Positions 12,116-23,967 of a stretch of DNA of 64,000 nucleotides are shown piece by piece. Source of the DNA: Adineta steineri (taxonomy: Eukaryota > Rotifera > Eurotatoria > Adinetida > Adinetidae); the NCBI GenBank assembly GCA_905250115.1, contig CAJNOI010000020.1:798950-862949 (forward strand), given 5' to 3'. Below the pieces are notes generated by a model. The model had not been told where the DNA came from, searched no databases, and saw only the letters and a list, made by a program, of their open reading frames with translations. How positions within the stretch are numbered: the stretch's first letter is position 1; every line of letters begins with the position of its first letter. A program made the translations under genes and the position numbers.

Positions 12116-14586
12116 AGAATCTTGTGTGTATTTTACGACTGAATGCTAGTATATAAGTTTTATTGTATATGTATGTATGTATATATATATATGTATATTT
12201 ATGTTGGATAAGAAAGAATGATCGCAGCGAGAGAATTATATATCATAGAATTATTTTTTTCTCTATCTCTTTTTCCTTTTTTCTCTTCATCCTCAATAGT
12301 ACGAGGCGATTATGGAAAAAAAATGGATGAGGTTGATTGGCACCTCTTCATTAACGATATCTTTGATTCTCTCTGTTCTTCGTCTTAAGCGAGCAAAGTA
12401 TGTACACACAAAACTATTCGTACATATAATATGTTGTGTATACTAAAGTTAATGTAGGATTTAGACCGACGGACAGACAGACGGAGAGACCAATAAAATG
12501 ACAATCTATAGATATATATATATATACATCTATATATACATACGCCTGTTGTTCCATCTGCTTTTATGTGTCATAACCTTTATACACTGAACAACCGTGG
12601 AATAACCAATTTATTTCATGGCATGAATAGATGAGCTTTGGTAACAGATGACGGATAAGAGTCTTATAACAAAGAATATTTCTAGCCTTATATTGAGGTC
12701 ATGGGCATGTATAAATAATTTTTTTACATAAGAAACATCTGTAACGTGCTGCAATGCATTTAACCAATATATAGATCAAACAGACAATAATTTATTAAGA
12801 CTGTGGATTATATAATCATTAAATACTTCATATATATTCAAAGACAGTCAACATATGACATTAGTCTTTGATTTCTATTTGCTATACATATCATTTCATC
12901 AATGTATGATAACAAACTTATTGGAATTAATGAATTAATCTCAAAAGAAGATGTGCTAAATGTCATATTATCTTAGTCTAGTCATTGAAAAAACACAGAC
13001 TTGATGCTTGATTTAATAATAAATCTAGCATAAACATAGAAAGACAGAAGGCAAAATAGAATTAATCGATAAGCAAGGTTTACCATTAGTTAATATGCGA
13101 ATGAATTTAATATCGACGTTTATAAACCGTTTAAGATTTTGACCATTGTCACAGAGTCAATATTAATAATATATCGCAGACTCTCTGAGCAACAATCAAA
13201 ACGTTGACACGGCTCTTTCTTCTTATACTTACTGAATAAGACTATAAAAAGAAAAAAATACATGATCTTCATTCGTATTTATACATCGTTCAAAATACGA
13301 ATAAAAAAAAAAGAATGCATTGTCTCATTCTTTTTTTTTCTCACTGATGGCAACAACTGACGTTTGGATATAGATTCTAACATTTAAATGATGATGATGA
13401 AGAAAAAATGAGAATATGTTTTTCTTTTGAAGAAAAAAGGCGGAGTTCGATCATCATTGATGATGATAATGATGATGATGATAGGTGGTCACAGATGCAA
13501 ATTTTTCTATGGATGTAAGAAGAAAAAAAGACACCAAGTACATATGCACTGCTGATGCAAAAAAATGATCATAACGATTATTGAAAATGGTTCGATATTC
13601 GTACTTTCTTTTATTTCTCTCAACTGTTACGTACTGTATAAGTAAGATTTAGAATATGTTAGTACAGAATGATACAAAGAAAACACATTTACGCATTCTC
13701 TTATGATTGTTTCCATTGTTGTATTATATACTAATAGATTTTTTTTTAAAGTATGATGATGAGAAATAGTTAATAGTAATTTAATATCTTTATAATCTTT
13801 TGATGCAACATATGGAACATATAACTTCACTTATTATGTTTGTTAATTTGTCTAATCACTGTTTTTTTTAGAACTGTTTTTACAAGCAATCGACAAGGCT
13901 AATAGTATAGTCTTACATGTCTACAGAAGAAGAAGAAATGACCGTACTGTTTATCAGTTAATGCTATCTATAAGACTATGAAGATAGATGGTAAATAAAC
14001 GAATTGCGTACATCAAGTTTTGTTGGCCTGGAAAATAATAAATTGATAGAAATAATAACGGAATATTCAGGTTAGAATAACATATTTCTTCTACGCATTA
14101 TCAATTGTTGATGATAATGTAGGATGTAACAAAATTCTTGATACAAAAACAATCTTGTGCTTCGAAAATAGTCGATAGATTTACATGAGATTTGTAACTA
14201 AATAGAAAAAATGTTCTGTAGATGAAAACGAGATTCAGTGCATTCTCAGTCACTTAATATTAGACAGGGTAATAGACCAGCTTTTACTTGTATCTTTTTA
14301 AGGCAAATCAATATAACAAATTAATTTTGGTTTTTACTATTTGTCATATCGATAATTAAATTTTTGTTTATGCATTCAATTCAATTCGATGTCTTCTAAT
14401 TCCCTATGAATATGCTTAAACTGAAGAGAATGCTATTTTTAACGTCTATAGATATAAGATTTATACATGTCAATCTTTCGACAGAATAACAAGATAATTA
14501 ATATCTTCTTTTATATCATCAGACAATTCAGCGCATTATGATTCGAAAAAGAAAATTAATTAGTTTTGAATAGCTCGAAGTTATTT
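12116..14586. other. intergenic, 2.5 kb, no gene seen
   Basis: This is the head-to-head interval between SPARC and the EF-hand gene. It holds simple sequence: TGTATG/TA runs near 12165-12200, a TA tract near 12510-12541, ACAGACAGACGG near 12472 and GAT-rich runs near 13388 and 13459. No open frame with protein-like composition was found on either strand. Confidence 0.6.
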
Positions 14587-16013
14587 ATGTCAATAAAACG
14601 AACAGATAGTAAATCATATATATTAAATCGATATAGTAATGATTCTACACAACGTACATCGAATCGATATTCTTCAAAAGATAATAAAATAATTGAAAGA
14701 ATATCATCAAATACACAAATACATGCAAATAATGATAATCTATTAAAAAAATCACAAAAATTAACTGAATTATCAAAACAAAAACGACAAATTCCACCTG
14801 ATAAACTTAAATTAATACGTCATGTTTTTAATACTATTAGTAATAATTCTCAATCTAGTATGATAAAAAATATGTTTTTATTTTTTTAAAGAAAATTTTC
14901 AAATTTTAGTGCCTGTTGAACGTTTAACTGATGCTTTTCTTGCACTTAATTACGACCCACAAAAAGATATAACTTATCAAGATTTTCTAATTGAATATGA
15001 ATTAACTGACACATTTTCTGGTTTACTCGATTTTCAACATTTTGCATTATTAGTATTAGCATACGAAGAAAAATTACATTTAGAAGACGAAGCATTTCGA
15101 CGATTAGATCTTAAAATTGCGTTTGAATGTTTTGATATAAACAAAGGTAATATCCATTTTTTTGGGAAAATGTACTTTTAATCACCAAAAAACGATATAT
15201 TTGATCATCAAACTAATTAGCACATAGTGGGCAGGGGTGTGGGCGTAGGACTAGGTCTAGGTGAGGAAAAGATGTAGTCACACTCACACCCATACCCACC
15301 CACTCTCAAGATGGCATGCGATTGTTATTAATGTACTATCTATTTATTAACTCCTTCAAGACGGGTAGTACACCGTATATACCAGTCTTTTTTTAAAAGA
15401 AACATGTTATGTATTGACGATGGGAAGTAGTTGTGTACACGTTTTATACTTATAGCAGTGATATATATCTTATATGACTTGCATATTTATGACCTATTTT
15501 CTTCCTTTTCTTCTATGCACTAAACTATTATGCTGTATCTTCCTGATTTATTCTCTTGCATACACAGGTGAGCATGAAGTTGTTACGTCATCCAATCGTG
15601 TACACAGCATATTAATAAATTTGAATAAAAAACAGAATCATTTGATTCTTTAAAATCTATTTTCTTTCCAAAAAAATAATTCCGTCCTGAAAGAGTTAGT
15701 AATAAATTTAGTGATCACTTGTACCTTTTGTTGGTGATCAAAAAAATTGCAATCTATTTTTTTTTCTTATTTAATTCTGTTCAATATAGATGGTATGATT
15801 GATGCAAATGATTTATCTATAATTATGAATATTTTAAATTATCCTATTAATAATCAAGAAGCTAACGAAATGATTGAGTTTGCTGATCATGATAAAGGTA
15901 TTCGATTTTTTTAAAATAAACTTATGAATTATCTTTCAATAGATGCTTTATTATCTTTTGATGAATTTCTTACAATATTCACACAAATCTCAACAATTGT
16001 AACATCACAATAA
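14587..16013 (+). CDS. EF-hand calcium-binding protein, calmodulin/troponin-C-like, 228 aa
   Basis: Exons 14587-14857, 14910-15146, 15790-15897 and 15943-16013 join in phase to 228 residues and TAA. The N-terminal 80 residues are basic and polar (Ser/Asn/Lys), probably disordered. The C-terminal part holds EF-hands. Loop DINKDGMIDAND has Asp in place of Glu at position 12, and loop DHDKDALLSFDE is canonical. Earlier helices (MPVERLTDAFLALNYDP, ITYQDFLIEYEL) look like a degenerate first EF pair in the manner of calmodulin or centrin. Two separate introns fall directly after the codon for the third acidic loop residue pair, at equivalent positions in the two loops. It is likely a calcium sensor; the partner is unknown. 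An alternative in-frame TTG at 14566 was not used because an ATG follows. Confidence 0.82.
15232..15304. repeat. GT-rich foldback (TGTGGG-like) block in an intron
   Basis: A G-strand half (GGGGTGTGGGCGTAGG, then AGGTGAGGAAAAG) is followed by a C-strand half (CACACTCACACCCATACCC), so the block can fold on itself. A similar block is at 44930-45018. It lies in the large intron of the EF-hand gene. Confidence 0.6.
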
Positions 16014-16052
16014 AATAAAATTTTTGTTTTGATGTCAATAAATTTTTATTAA

Positions 16053-16715
16053 TTATTCTTCTGTTTTACATTGACTTAGAAAACAGAAGAAAAAAGCAAT
16101 ATAGGAATTTTCTTCATTTTCTTTTTGAATAAATAAAGCTCCATCTTGATATGCATGTCCATCTTTGCCAATAATTTGATTCATATGAATATCATCTATA
16201 CCTCGGGATGGTTTATTTTCTTTTATTGCACGTTGTAAACCATAATGATTCGTTTCTATTGTATGACTATCATCATATTTTGTTCCAAATACAAATATAT
16301 TTGGTTGATTAGTTTTAAAATAATTATCAAGTTGAATAGCTATTTCATTTGCAGTTAATGCTTGAGATTTAGTTAGAAGATCTATATCAAATATAGGTCG
16401 TCGGATAAAATCTAATGCTATATTATCATTATCATCGGATTGTAATGGTGTAAAACCAATAGGTATATTAGAAAATGGTATAGATGTATTCACAAATGGA
16501 TCAATTATTATACATTTAACATTAGCTGATTGAAGTGATTGAATATCTATATTTATTTGATATTTTTCTACAGTTTGACTTTGTTCATCATCAACTGATA
16601 TTAAATTATAATGACTTTCATCGGTTTTATGTGAATGATCTTCACCATTATCAGCGACTACACGTGCTCGTAATACACCATAGATTTTACCTTTAGCAAA
16701 ATTAACTGAAGTCAT
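16053..16715 (-). CDS. YukJ-like / DUF2278 family protein, intronless (220 aa)
   Basis: A single-exon ORF of 220 codons from ATG 16715. It matches the DUF2278 (YukJ) family along its length: KIYGVLRARVV at the start, a nucleoside-like middle with FVFGTKYDD, the family signature GIDDIHMNQI, then YQDGALFIQ and FFFCFLSQC near the end. The biochemical role of the family is not known to me. Family members I recall are bacterial and fungal, so its presence between animal genes without introns suggests horizontal transfer, which bdelloids do often. Codon usage is as AT-rich as its neighbours, so a transfer would be old. No signal peptide or membrane helix is seen. It converges on the EF-hand gene with 39 bases between stop codons, which rules out simple bacterial contamination. 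Confidence 0.78.
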   Translation of the reverse strand: MTSVNFAKGKIYGVLRARVVADNGEDHSHKTDESHYNLISVDDEQSQTVEKYQINIDIQSLQSANVKCIIIDPFVNTSIPFSNIPIGFTPLQSDDNDNIALDFIRRPIFDIDLLTKSQALTANEIAIQLDNYFKTNQPNIFVFGTKYDDSHTIETNHYGLQRAIKENKPSRGIDDIHMNQIIGKDGHAYQDGALFIQKENEENSYIAFFFCFLSQCKTEE

Positions 16716-17253
16716 TTTTTCAAGATCTAAAAGTATATTTTACTTAATAATCGAATTGTATATAAAATTATTCGAAAAACATATTTATATAGTACCCAGT
16801 ATACCTAGTAAAGTAAAATGTGAATATAGGTCATTAATGTTTATTGTCTGTTTATCATGAAACCAATATAAATTTATCTGATAGCGAATCAAGTTAAATA
16901 TAAATCGTTTATTGATAACTGACGCTATCTATGGAAGAAATATTTTTTGTCTGATTTAATCGAGTAGAATATCTATTACGTAATAATATAGTGTGTTCAA
17001 TAGGACAAATGACCTTCGAAAATTAATAACAACCGAAATACATCAAAACAAAAATGATTAAAAAACGTACATATATTTTATTAAAATTCAGTGGGTATTA
17101 TCAGTCGAGCTGATTATGTTCTCTAACTCCCAGATAACCTCTCATTCGTCGTTGAATCAAACAATAAGTATTATTCATATTGTACTGACGTAAATCTGAC
17201 ATTAATATTCAATTTAATTTGTTATAAATATCATTTAGAATTCCATCAATGAC
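16716..17253. other. intergenic, no gene seen
   Basis: AT-rich spacer between the YukJ-like gene start and the 3' end of the next minus-strand gene. Nothing could be assigned on either strand. Confidence 0.55.
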
Positions 17254-18155
17254 TTATACTTCAGATTGATAATAACGCCAATATTTGGATTGAGATTCAT
17301 TATAAAGAAGTCTATTACGTTGTGCATCGAAGGTAATTGTACCAGCTGTTATCCATTGATGAAAATCTTGATTAATCTCTTCAAATTCTATTTTTAACTC
17401 AGAACGTGTCGAATATGGCAGGTTATTGTTATCTTGTTGTTGTCTAAATGAAAGACAAGAATTTTAATACTAATAAATAGATTCTAATTATATGATTAAA
17501 CTGCTTCAAATAATGATATAGTTGTACATATATATATGTAGATTTTTCTTTAGTTATGATCAACTTACATTGCTATTTGGAGTTCAGTTTCAAGTTTAAC
17601 AATATATTCTTGATCTAAGTCATTTATTAATCGAGCTATTTCAATTGCTTTTGTTAAATATTGTATCATTGTTTTCAAATCGTATAAAATTTTGTAAACA
17701 TTAGCTATATGATAATAATGCATACTTATTGTTTTATAATCCGTTGGTGTATGTTTTAATAAAATAACTAGAGCTATATGAAGTCCTTCGATAGCTAATT
17801 GAAGTGCACCTAATGCTAAGAAAGATGCTGATAATACATTGTAAAAATTAAAGAAAATATAATGATCTTTATCAGTAGGTAATAGAACTTGTAAGCGTTT
17901 TATAACACGTTGTTCAAATGCAATAACAAGTTGCCATTCTTTTTGTAGACCATAATCTAATGCCCTTATATGATATTGATAAATATTAAGTAGTTGACGT
18001 ATAGGTAGGTTGATAATTGCTTGTCGGCAATGATCAGGTATTTCAGATAACAGTGCTTCAAATTGTATAATTTCATTGTGTGTCAAACATGAGGATTTTA
18101 TTTTATGCAAACGAAAATCACAAGTAATATTTGGAAGACTTTTGCAACAGCCCAT
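17254..18155 (-). CDS. helical-repeat (TPR-like) protein with N-terminal acylation motif, 258 aa
   Basis: Exons 17569-18155 and 17254-17443 join in phase 2 to give 258 residues. The N terminus MGCCKS has Gly2 followed by two cysteines, a pattern typical of N-myristoylation plus palmitoylation, so membrane anchoring is likely (inference). The body is all-helical with TPR-like pairs: YNVLSASFLALGALQLAIEG, then SMHYYHIANVYKILYDL and MIQYLTKAIEIARL. The last 60 residues are Gln/Asn-rich then helical. No catalytic domain is seen. TPR-bearing proteins of this general look are abundant in bdelloids; I cannot name an orthologue. Confidence 0.72.
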
Positions 18156-19265
18156 GTTTTAATAACTAAAACTAAATTGAATAGATATTACTCTCGTATA
18201 TTTCTTTGAATACGGTTTATTGTCAAGATTATGTAAAATTTTAATACAATCTCTCTCTCGGAAATAAATAGAAATGTTCTATTGCGCTACTTCCCGAATG
18301 CGATCACTTTTAATAATGAGTTTATTAAAAGTGACCGCATTCCGGAACAGAATGGATAAATGAAAAATGGTCGCAATTTAACAATAGATAATCTGATCAA
18401 TAAATTTTTTTCTATAATCATACCTCTTAATTTCACTCTTCTTTTTTTCTTGGTATTTTTGTGCTATGTGATTGAAGCAAAATTACTTGAACAGACTTTT
18501 ACATCTTGATGATTATCGTAAACGAGTGCGTTGTATATAATCATCGTTCTAGTAATATTTACGATAAGGCAAATAAAGATGAAGAGGATTATGTATTTAG
18601 CAATGACTGAGATCTTACGTTTCTCTCTGATTATCATAATATCTGTATGTTTACCATGTTTTTCTTTTTATTGACACGTAGAATTATTGATTGAATCTAT
18701 TTACTACTTATAAAAAGCGGTCATTTTTTCAATTAAAAGATTTTTTTTTTCATTTACCCATTCTGTTCCTAAATGCGATTACTTTTAATAAACTAATTAT
18801 TAAAAGTGACCGCATTCGGGAATTAGCTGTTGTATTGAATTCAATTATTAAACAACAAAATTTCATTATTTCCGAATTTTAATACTACGGCGTCTTATCA
18901 AATCGTCATTGACCTTATTTAACGACAGATGTATTCTATCTAGCTAGAAGAATATTTAACGACAAAACTAATTGATACCTTCTTTATTTGCCATATCAAC
19001 AAAAAACAGATGTAATAAATCAATATATATATACTATTTTCATGATATTAATAGTGTCATCTTTTCTCGTCTATAATGAGTGTTATCAAAAACGTGGTAT
19101 AGTATTTATTTTCCTATTAGTTAAATCAACATTAGAACAGAAAAAAATGCATGCACTGATCTCAATAAAAGTATACATTAGAATTTTATTGAAAATGATA
19201 AGATATATGTAGACATAAGCGTCTGTGAGTATAATTTCAAGTAAATACAATATATTCATATGATA
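18156..19265. other. intergenic, mostly one TIR element
   Basis: Between two minus-strand genes. About half of the interval is the element at 18290-18823. The remainder is AT-rich with short unsupported frames only. Confidence 0.6.
18290..18823. mobile_element. TA-flanked MITE with compound palindromic terminal repeats (Tc1/mariner-like, tentative)
   Basis: Each end is a 57-base near-palindrome (18291-18347 and 18766-18822) built on TTCCCGAATGCG, CACTTTTAATAA and its inverse. The inverted identity continues inward past the palindrome (GGAACAGAATGGATAAATG on the left; reverse complement GGAACAGAATGGGTAAATG on the right), so each TIR is about 80 bases. TA dinucleotides at 18288-18289 and 18824-18825 fit a TA target. 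No transposase ORF is present. Confidence 0.72.
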
Positions 19266-20012
19266 TTAATGATTTCGTGTAGTTGGTATTGACAATGATT
19301 TTTTGTTTTGATTAATAAGTACAAGAAAATTAATCAATGAATGAATACTAGCAACGATAAATACAATTAAATCAGTCATTTTTGAAATATAAAGTAATTG
19401 TTTATCACATGAATGAATAGCGGGAAAGTATGATGAACATTTCTTTGATTGATAAAAAATGATAGCAGATAAAATAAGTCCACCAATACAAAACACTAAA
19501 GTCATAGCAAAAACTTGTTTTATATAATCTAAGAGATAAGATGTTCCACAAGAAAGTTTTAACAAACAAATACTTCCAATTAGAAGATATCCACTTGCCA
19601 AAATATCACGATTTAACGTATTGACTGATTTAATAGTAATATACATTCCAAGACCAATAATTGCTAAACTCCAAATTAAAGTAAAAAGACCTGATATGAT
19701 TAAAAATATTCGAAATTTATTTGTTGTTATTGCTGAAATTTGATTTCTCCGAATTGAAATAGAGGCAGGTACAATAACAACATTTTCTTGTGTATCCGAC
19801 GGTGTTTGTCTGTAGTACTGCACATTGGGTGTAATATAACTAGTAGCTCCAATGTTTTGATGAGAGTCTGATGGATGAGGTGGTGATGGTGGTGATTGTT
19901 GTTGTGCGTGAGAAAATCTAAAAGACGGATTCATTTTAATAAATATCTGATACTGTCATATCACTTACTGATTAGAATTTGCTGCAGTCGGATTATAACG
20001 TATTGTATTCAT
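19266..20012 (-). CDS. four-transmembrane protein, 231 aa
   Basis: Exons 19969-20012 and 19266-19917 join in phase 2. The first exon encodes MNTIRYNPTAANSNQ. A Pro/Ser/Gln-rich cytoplasmic N terminus is followed by four hydrophobic helices: FRIFLIISGLFTLIWSLAII, SGYLLIGSICLLKLSCGTSY, QVFAMTLVFCIGGLILSAII and LIVFIVASIHSLINFLVLI. A short loop with two cysteines (KKCSSYFPAIHSC) lies between helices 3 and 4. The topology resembles MS4A/TMEM tetraspan proteins. The CCG motif of true tetraspanins is absent. Function is unknown. An alternative start within the second exon (MNPSFRF, 19934) would need retention of the intron. The gene shares a promoter gap with the BTB/SPRY gene, and a TIR element ends 24 bases upstream of the start. 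Confidence 0.75.
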
Positions 20013-20035
20013 AGCAATTGTTGTATACCTAACGT

Positions 20036-20392
20036 TAGGGATGCAAAAGTGACGGACTCCGGTTCACCGTTAACCGTAGCTAAACGATAACCGTTTGAAC
20101 CGGTGAACCAAGACGATCAATCGATCTAACGGTGAAGGCTGGTAAACGCTTTAAAAACTACGGCGAAGACCGGTATATTAATTAACTCATATCCCTTCAG
20201 AAAAATGGTGCCAATGTATCGGTCTTCGTCGTAGATTTTAAAGCGTTTACTGGCTTTCACCGTTAGATCGATTAATCGTCACCGGCCCAAACAGTTATCG
20301 CTTCACTGGTTCACCTATCTAAACGGTTATCGTTTCACCGGGTCACCGGTTCGGTGGTATAGCGATTAATGATCGTTACTGTTGCATCCCTA
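20036..20392. mobile_element. hAT-like foldback MITE, 357 bp
   Basis: Ends TAGGGATGCAA and TTGCATCCCTA are inverted repeats of the hAT type. The interior is a long inverted repeat: GATCTAACGGTGAAGGCTGG on the left arm is matched on the right by CTTTCACCGTTAGATC, with GCGTTT and GAAGACCG in both arms. It is noticeably GC-richer than its surroundings. An 8-base target duplication is not clear. No ORF. Confidence 0.8.
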
Positions 20393-20805
20393 GTTACATT
20401 ACATAGTATTGAAAATTTCTGGATTTTTTTATTGTGACAGATGAGTATTAATTTACATTCGATTCTAACATTTTTTGATTAGTTATATTACTAATAATTC
20501 AAATAATATAAACATCGATTTTATGTTAATTTAAAAATGCGTTTATATGATTTACCATTGCTTTTCTTCTACAATATTTGTGAACAATATTTACATATCT
20601 ATCGTAGATTATATAATCGAGAATAAGTATATATAAATTTAGTATCGCTCTGTATGAAATACTATTGGTGAATATTTTATTCATTGAAGATATGAAACAA
20701 AATCGTCGACGATTTCATATAAATGCAATACAGTTTTTTTTAGAAGGTGCGTTGCTTAGTATTATAGAAGTAAAAAGATGAATTAACTCATTTAAACGTT
20801 TTACC

Positions 20806-21204
20806 TAGAGATGTGCGGGAAAAAAAATTTTCTGTCCCGAATCTCGTTTACCCCGTCCCAAAAAAGTTTGATTCGTACCGAGTTTCGTTGGTCCTGTCCC
20901 GCAATTCACATTTAACCGTTATAATCGAAAAAAAAGTAGAAAGATGTCACTCTATCAAAGAAGATAATATTTGCATTGTATACTACTAATACGAAAAAAC
21001 GAATGGGTTTACATCATTGGTACATAAATCAACGTTTCTTTAAATAATTTTAAGAAGAAAGAAATAAAAGAATTAAATTGTACCACACATTTTCATATAG
21101 ATGCAAAAAAATTCGGGACTTTGATTTTTTCTATATTGTCCCAGTCCCGTTAGTCCAGCTACAAAAAATTCTCGGGATAATCCCAATGGTCCCGCAGATC
21201 TCTA
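20806..21204. mobile_element. hAT-type MITE, 399 bp, with 8-bp target-site duplication
   Basis: Ends are TAGAGATGTGCGGGA and, inverted, TAGAGATCTGCGGGACC. The flanks GTTTTACC (20798-20805) and GTTTTAAC (21205-21212) match at 7 of 8 bases, as expected for a hAT target duplication. The interior has repeated GTCCC and GGGAC words. It lies between the four-helix gene and the BTB/SPRY start codon. Confidence 0.85.
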
Positions 21205-21275
21205 GTTTTAACTTATCTTATCTTAAACAAGTGTATAATACTTAATTTTATTATATATACTCTTGTCTAGATATC

Positions 21276-22527
21276 ATGTCATTGACTAGTGCTAGTAATA
21301 GTAATGATAATGTATGGACTCCACTTTTTGATCGTTTCAATCAAGTCATGCGAACTGAAGCTGATACGCTCTTCAAACATATTGCTGATAGTCAAACTAA
21401 TCTAATAAATGAACATGATAGTTTACGAAAAGAGATTGAGATTTTAAAGAAAGAAAAAGATGAAATGACTAAATTGTTGAAGAAATACGATCAAATTGTA
21501 ACACTTAATGTTGGTGGTCAATTATTTACGACTACAATGGAAACTTTAACTAAAGAAGAATGTCTATTCACAAAAATGTTCAATGGACGATATGATCTTC
21601 AAGAATGTCAAGGTGCCACATTCATTGATCGTGATTCAACACATTTTAGGTACAAATATACCATATAAATAAATTGAATGAAGCCATCATCTTAATCAAA
21701 TATAATAAATTGAATATATAAATTCTTTTCTTTTTGTAGGGTTTTGCTCAATTATCTACGTACAAATGTATTCATTGAACCAAAATCAGCTGAAGATCGT
21801 ACTGAACTTCTTTTAGAAGCTGAATACTATCAGATCTTATCATTAATCAAAAAATTGAAAAAAGATACAATAACGACTGCTACCATAGTTGAGAAACTTC
21901 TTTTTGATCCTATTTATCATCATCCAGAAGTGATTATTTCCGACCAAGGACGCACAGCTATCTATAATGGTGCATATGCTACGCTTTTATATGCAAAAGT
22001 ACTGAATCTTCCATGGTACCAAGGTAGACATTATTGGGAAGTAACATTAAACGAAAAAAACCGTAATACATTACCTTCTTATGAATGACAATCTAATAAA
22101 TGTTCATTGAATTTTCAAGGTTATTATGCATCGGTGGGTATTGCTACTCCTTCCTGGGATGCAAAAATACGTTTAGGTGATGATTCATTTAGTTGGACGT
22201 TGAGAATGGGTCCTTCATGGAGTGGCGATGATTTTACTGGATTGAGACATAACAATAAGTCGTCTCCTTATTACAATGAATTTGCTCAAGGTACACGTAT
22301 TGGAATATTATTAGACTTGAATGAAGGAACTTTAGAATATATAATCAACGGAACACGAATAGGTAATAGATATTTTATTTCGAATAATATTAAGAATTGT
22401 CTTTATATTACAATATTTAGGAGTGGCCTTTACCAATGTAAAAGGACATAGTGTTACACCTGTATTCGAATTCTGTCACAAAACCTCTTTTCATATGAAT
22501 CATGATGTAATGCTACCAGATATATAA
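21276..22527 (+). CDS. BTB (T1/KCTD-type) plus SPRY domain protein, 348 aa
   Basis: Exons 21276-21649, 21740-22062, 22120-22362 and 22421-22527 join in phase to 348 residues and TAA. A coiled coil (about residues 40-70, EHDSLRKEIEILKKEKDEMT) leads into a T1-type BTB fold with the signature IVTLNVGGQLFTTTMETL and LLNYLRT. The second half is SPRY/B30.2-like: YQGRHYWEVTL, ASVGIATPSW, FSWTLRMG and GTRIGILLDLNEGTLEYIIN. KCTD-type BTB domains often assemble into oligomers that recruit cullin-3, and SPRY domains bind substrate, so an E3 adaptor role is a reasonable inference. The start ATG lies 71 bases past the end of a MITE. Confidence 0.87.
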
Positions 22528-23914
22528 TATTTATTTTTTTCTATAATTGAAAACTCACTTCTTGAACAATATGCATGTAATCAAATATATTTGTCTTTCT
22601 AATTTTATGTTTTTTTTCAAAAAAAATTGTCCGTTTCTATTTTATTTAATAAATTGTTACATTTTGCTCCGGTGTTATCAAGTACAATCTTATCAATTGT
22701 CACATATAATTATTATACAGTTATCTAATAAAATTAATTTTTTGTTACGATTTACTATTTCTTATCTTGTTTAAGTCTATGTCTCTATTCAAAGAAAATC
22801 GAAACAAATACTGTTGGTTAGATTAGTTCAATGAGAACAAATTTATATGACCTGAAGACTTTCAACATATATAGAACAACAGTAACATCAAATATCTTGC
22901 AGTGAGTTAAGACAGTTCGATGAGAAAAAAAAGTAACAAAAACACTTTAAAAAACAAACTCTTTTGTCAATATGACAACTGTTTTACATTAAAAAATAGT
23001 TCATTATTCAACTTCTTCTTTTTTTTATAAAATTCTAGATTAACAATTGGTCTATAAAGAATAAGGTGACATGAATAACTTATAAAAGATTTGATGATAT
23101 CATCCAATAAAAGTTTCATATTTCATATAATATATAAAACTGCAAAAAAAAAAATTTCTTCTCTGTTGATATTCAACGTAATATCATAACATATGTGAAG
23201 ATAATTGATCATAATTCCTTCCAAAAAAAAAGTTGTAATTTGATATGAAATAATAAACATTAGCAGATAGTTTTGTTTTATTCTTGTCATATTCAACAAC
23301 ATATAAATTCATACAATCATGGGAATCATTTTCTTCAAACGATATGATAACAAAGTTATATAATTCTTTTTTGATCTACTCAATAGGATAGTTGATACAA
23401 TACTTGTCAAGTAGAAGTGTAATCGGAGTGAAAATTACGTGACTCATCAAACTAAATCATTGCTTCAGAATACAAAAGACTATTATTAAAACGTGTACTT
23501 GGACAAATACATCTTTATTGTCCTGGATGTATTTTACATATCAAGAAGACAAGAATAAAAAAGCAGGACGATGAATTTTCAATACATATTACACGTGTAA
23601 ATAAAAAAAAGAATAAATTATTCGCTCATCTGTTTTTTTTATTGATCATATACAATAAATGTCATATTCTTCTGGAACTATGTGACTAATTTGAAGTCAA
23701 TTCTCTTAATGGACTTGTCTGAATTGATTTTTCGTTTTATAGTCAGATATTATATACCATCATAGACTAATGTCAGTAACAATGGACAATGAATGAATGA
23801 CGCATGCAAATAGCCATAGGCTGAAAACAATTGAGCACAACAAGAATTGAAAATGAGGTGTGGTATATGTCTATTCAGACTTTTTTTTGATACAGACATC
23901 TACCACTCGCTCAA

Positions 23915-23967
23915 TATATGTATACATATATATATATATAAATATGTGTGTGTGTATATGTGTGTGG
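23915..23967. repeat. TA/TG dinucleotide microsatellite
   Basis: Runs of TA followed by TG repeats. Open frames across it are artefacts of the repeat. Confidence 0.9.
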
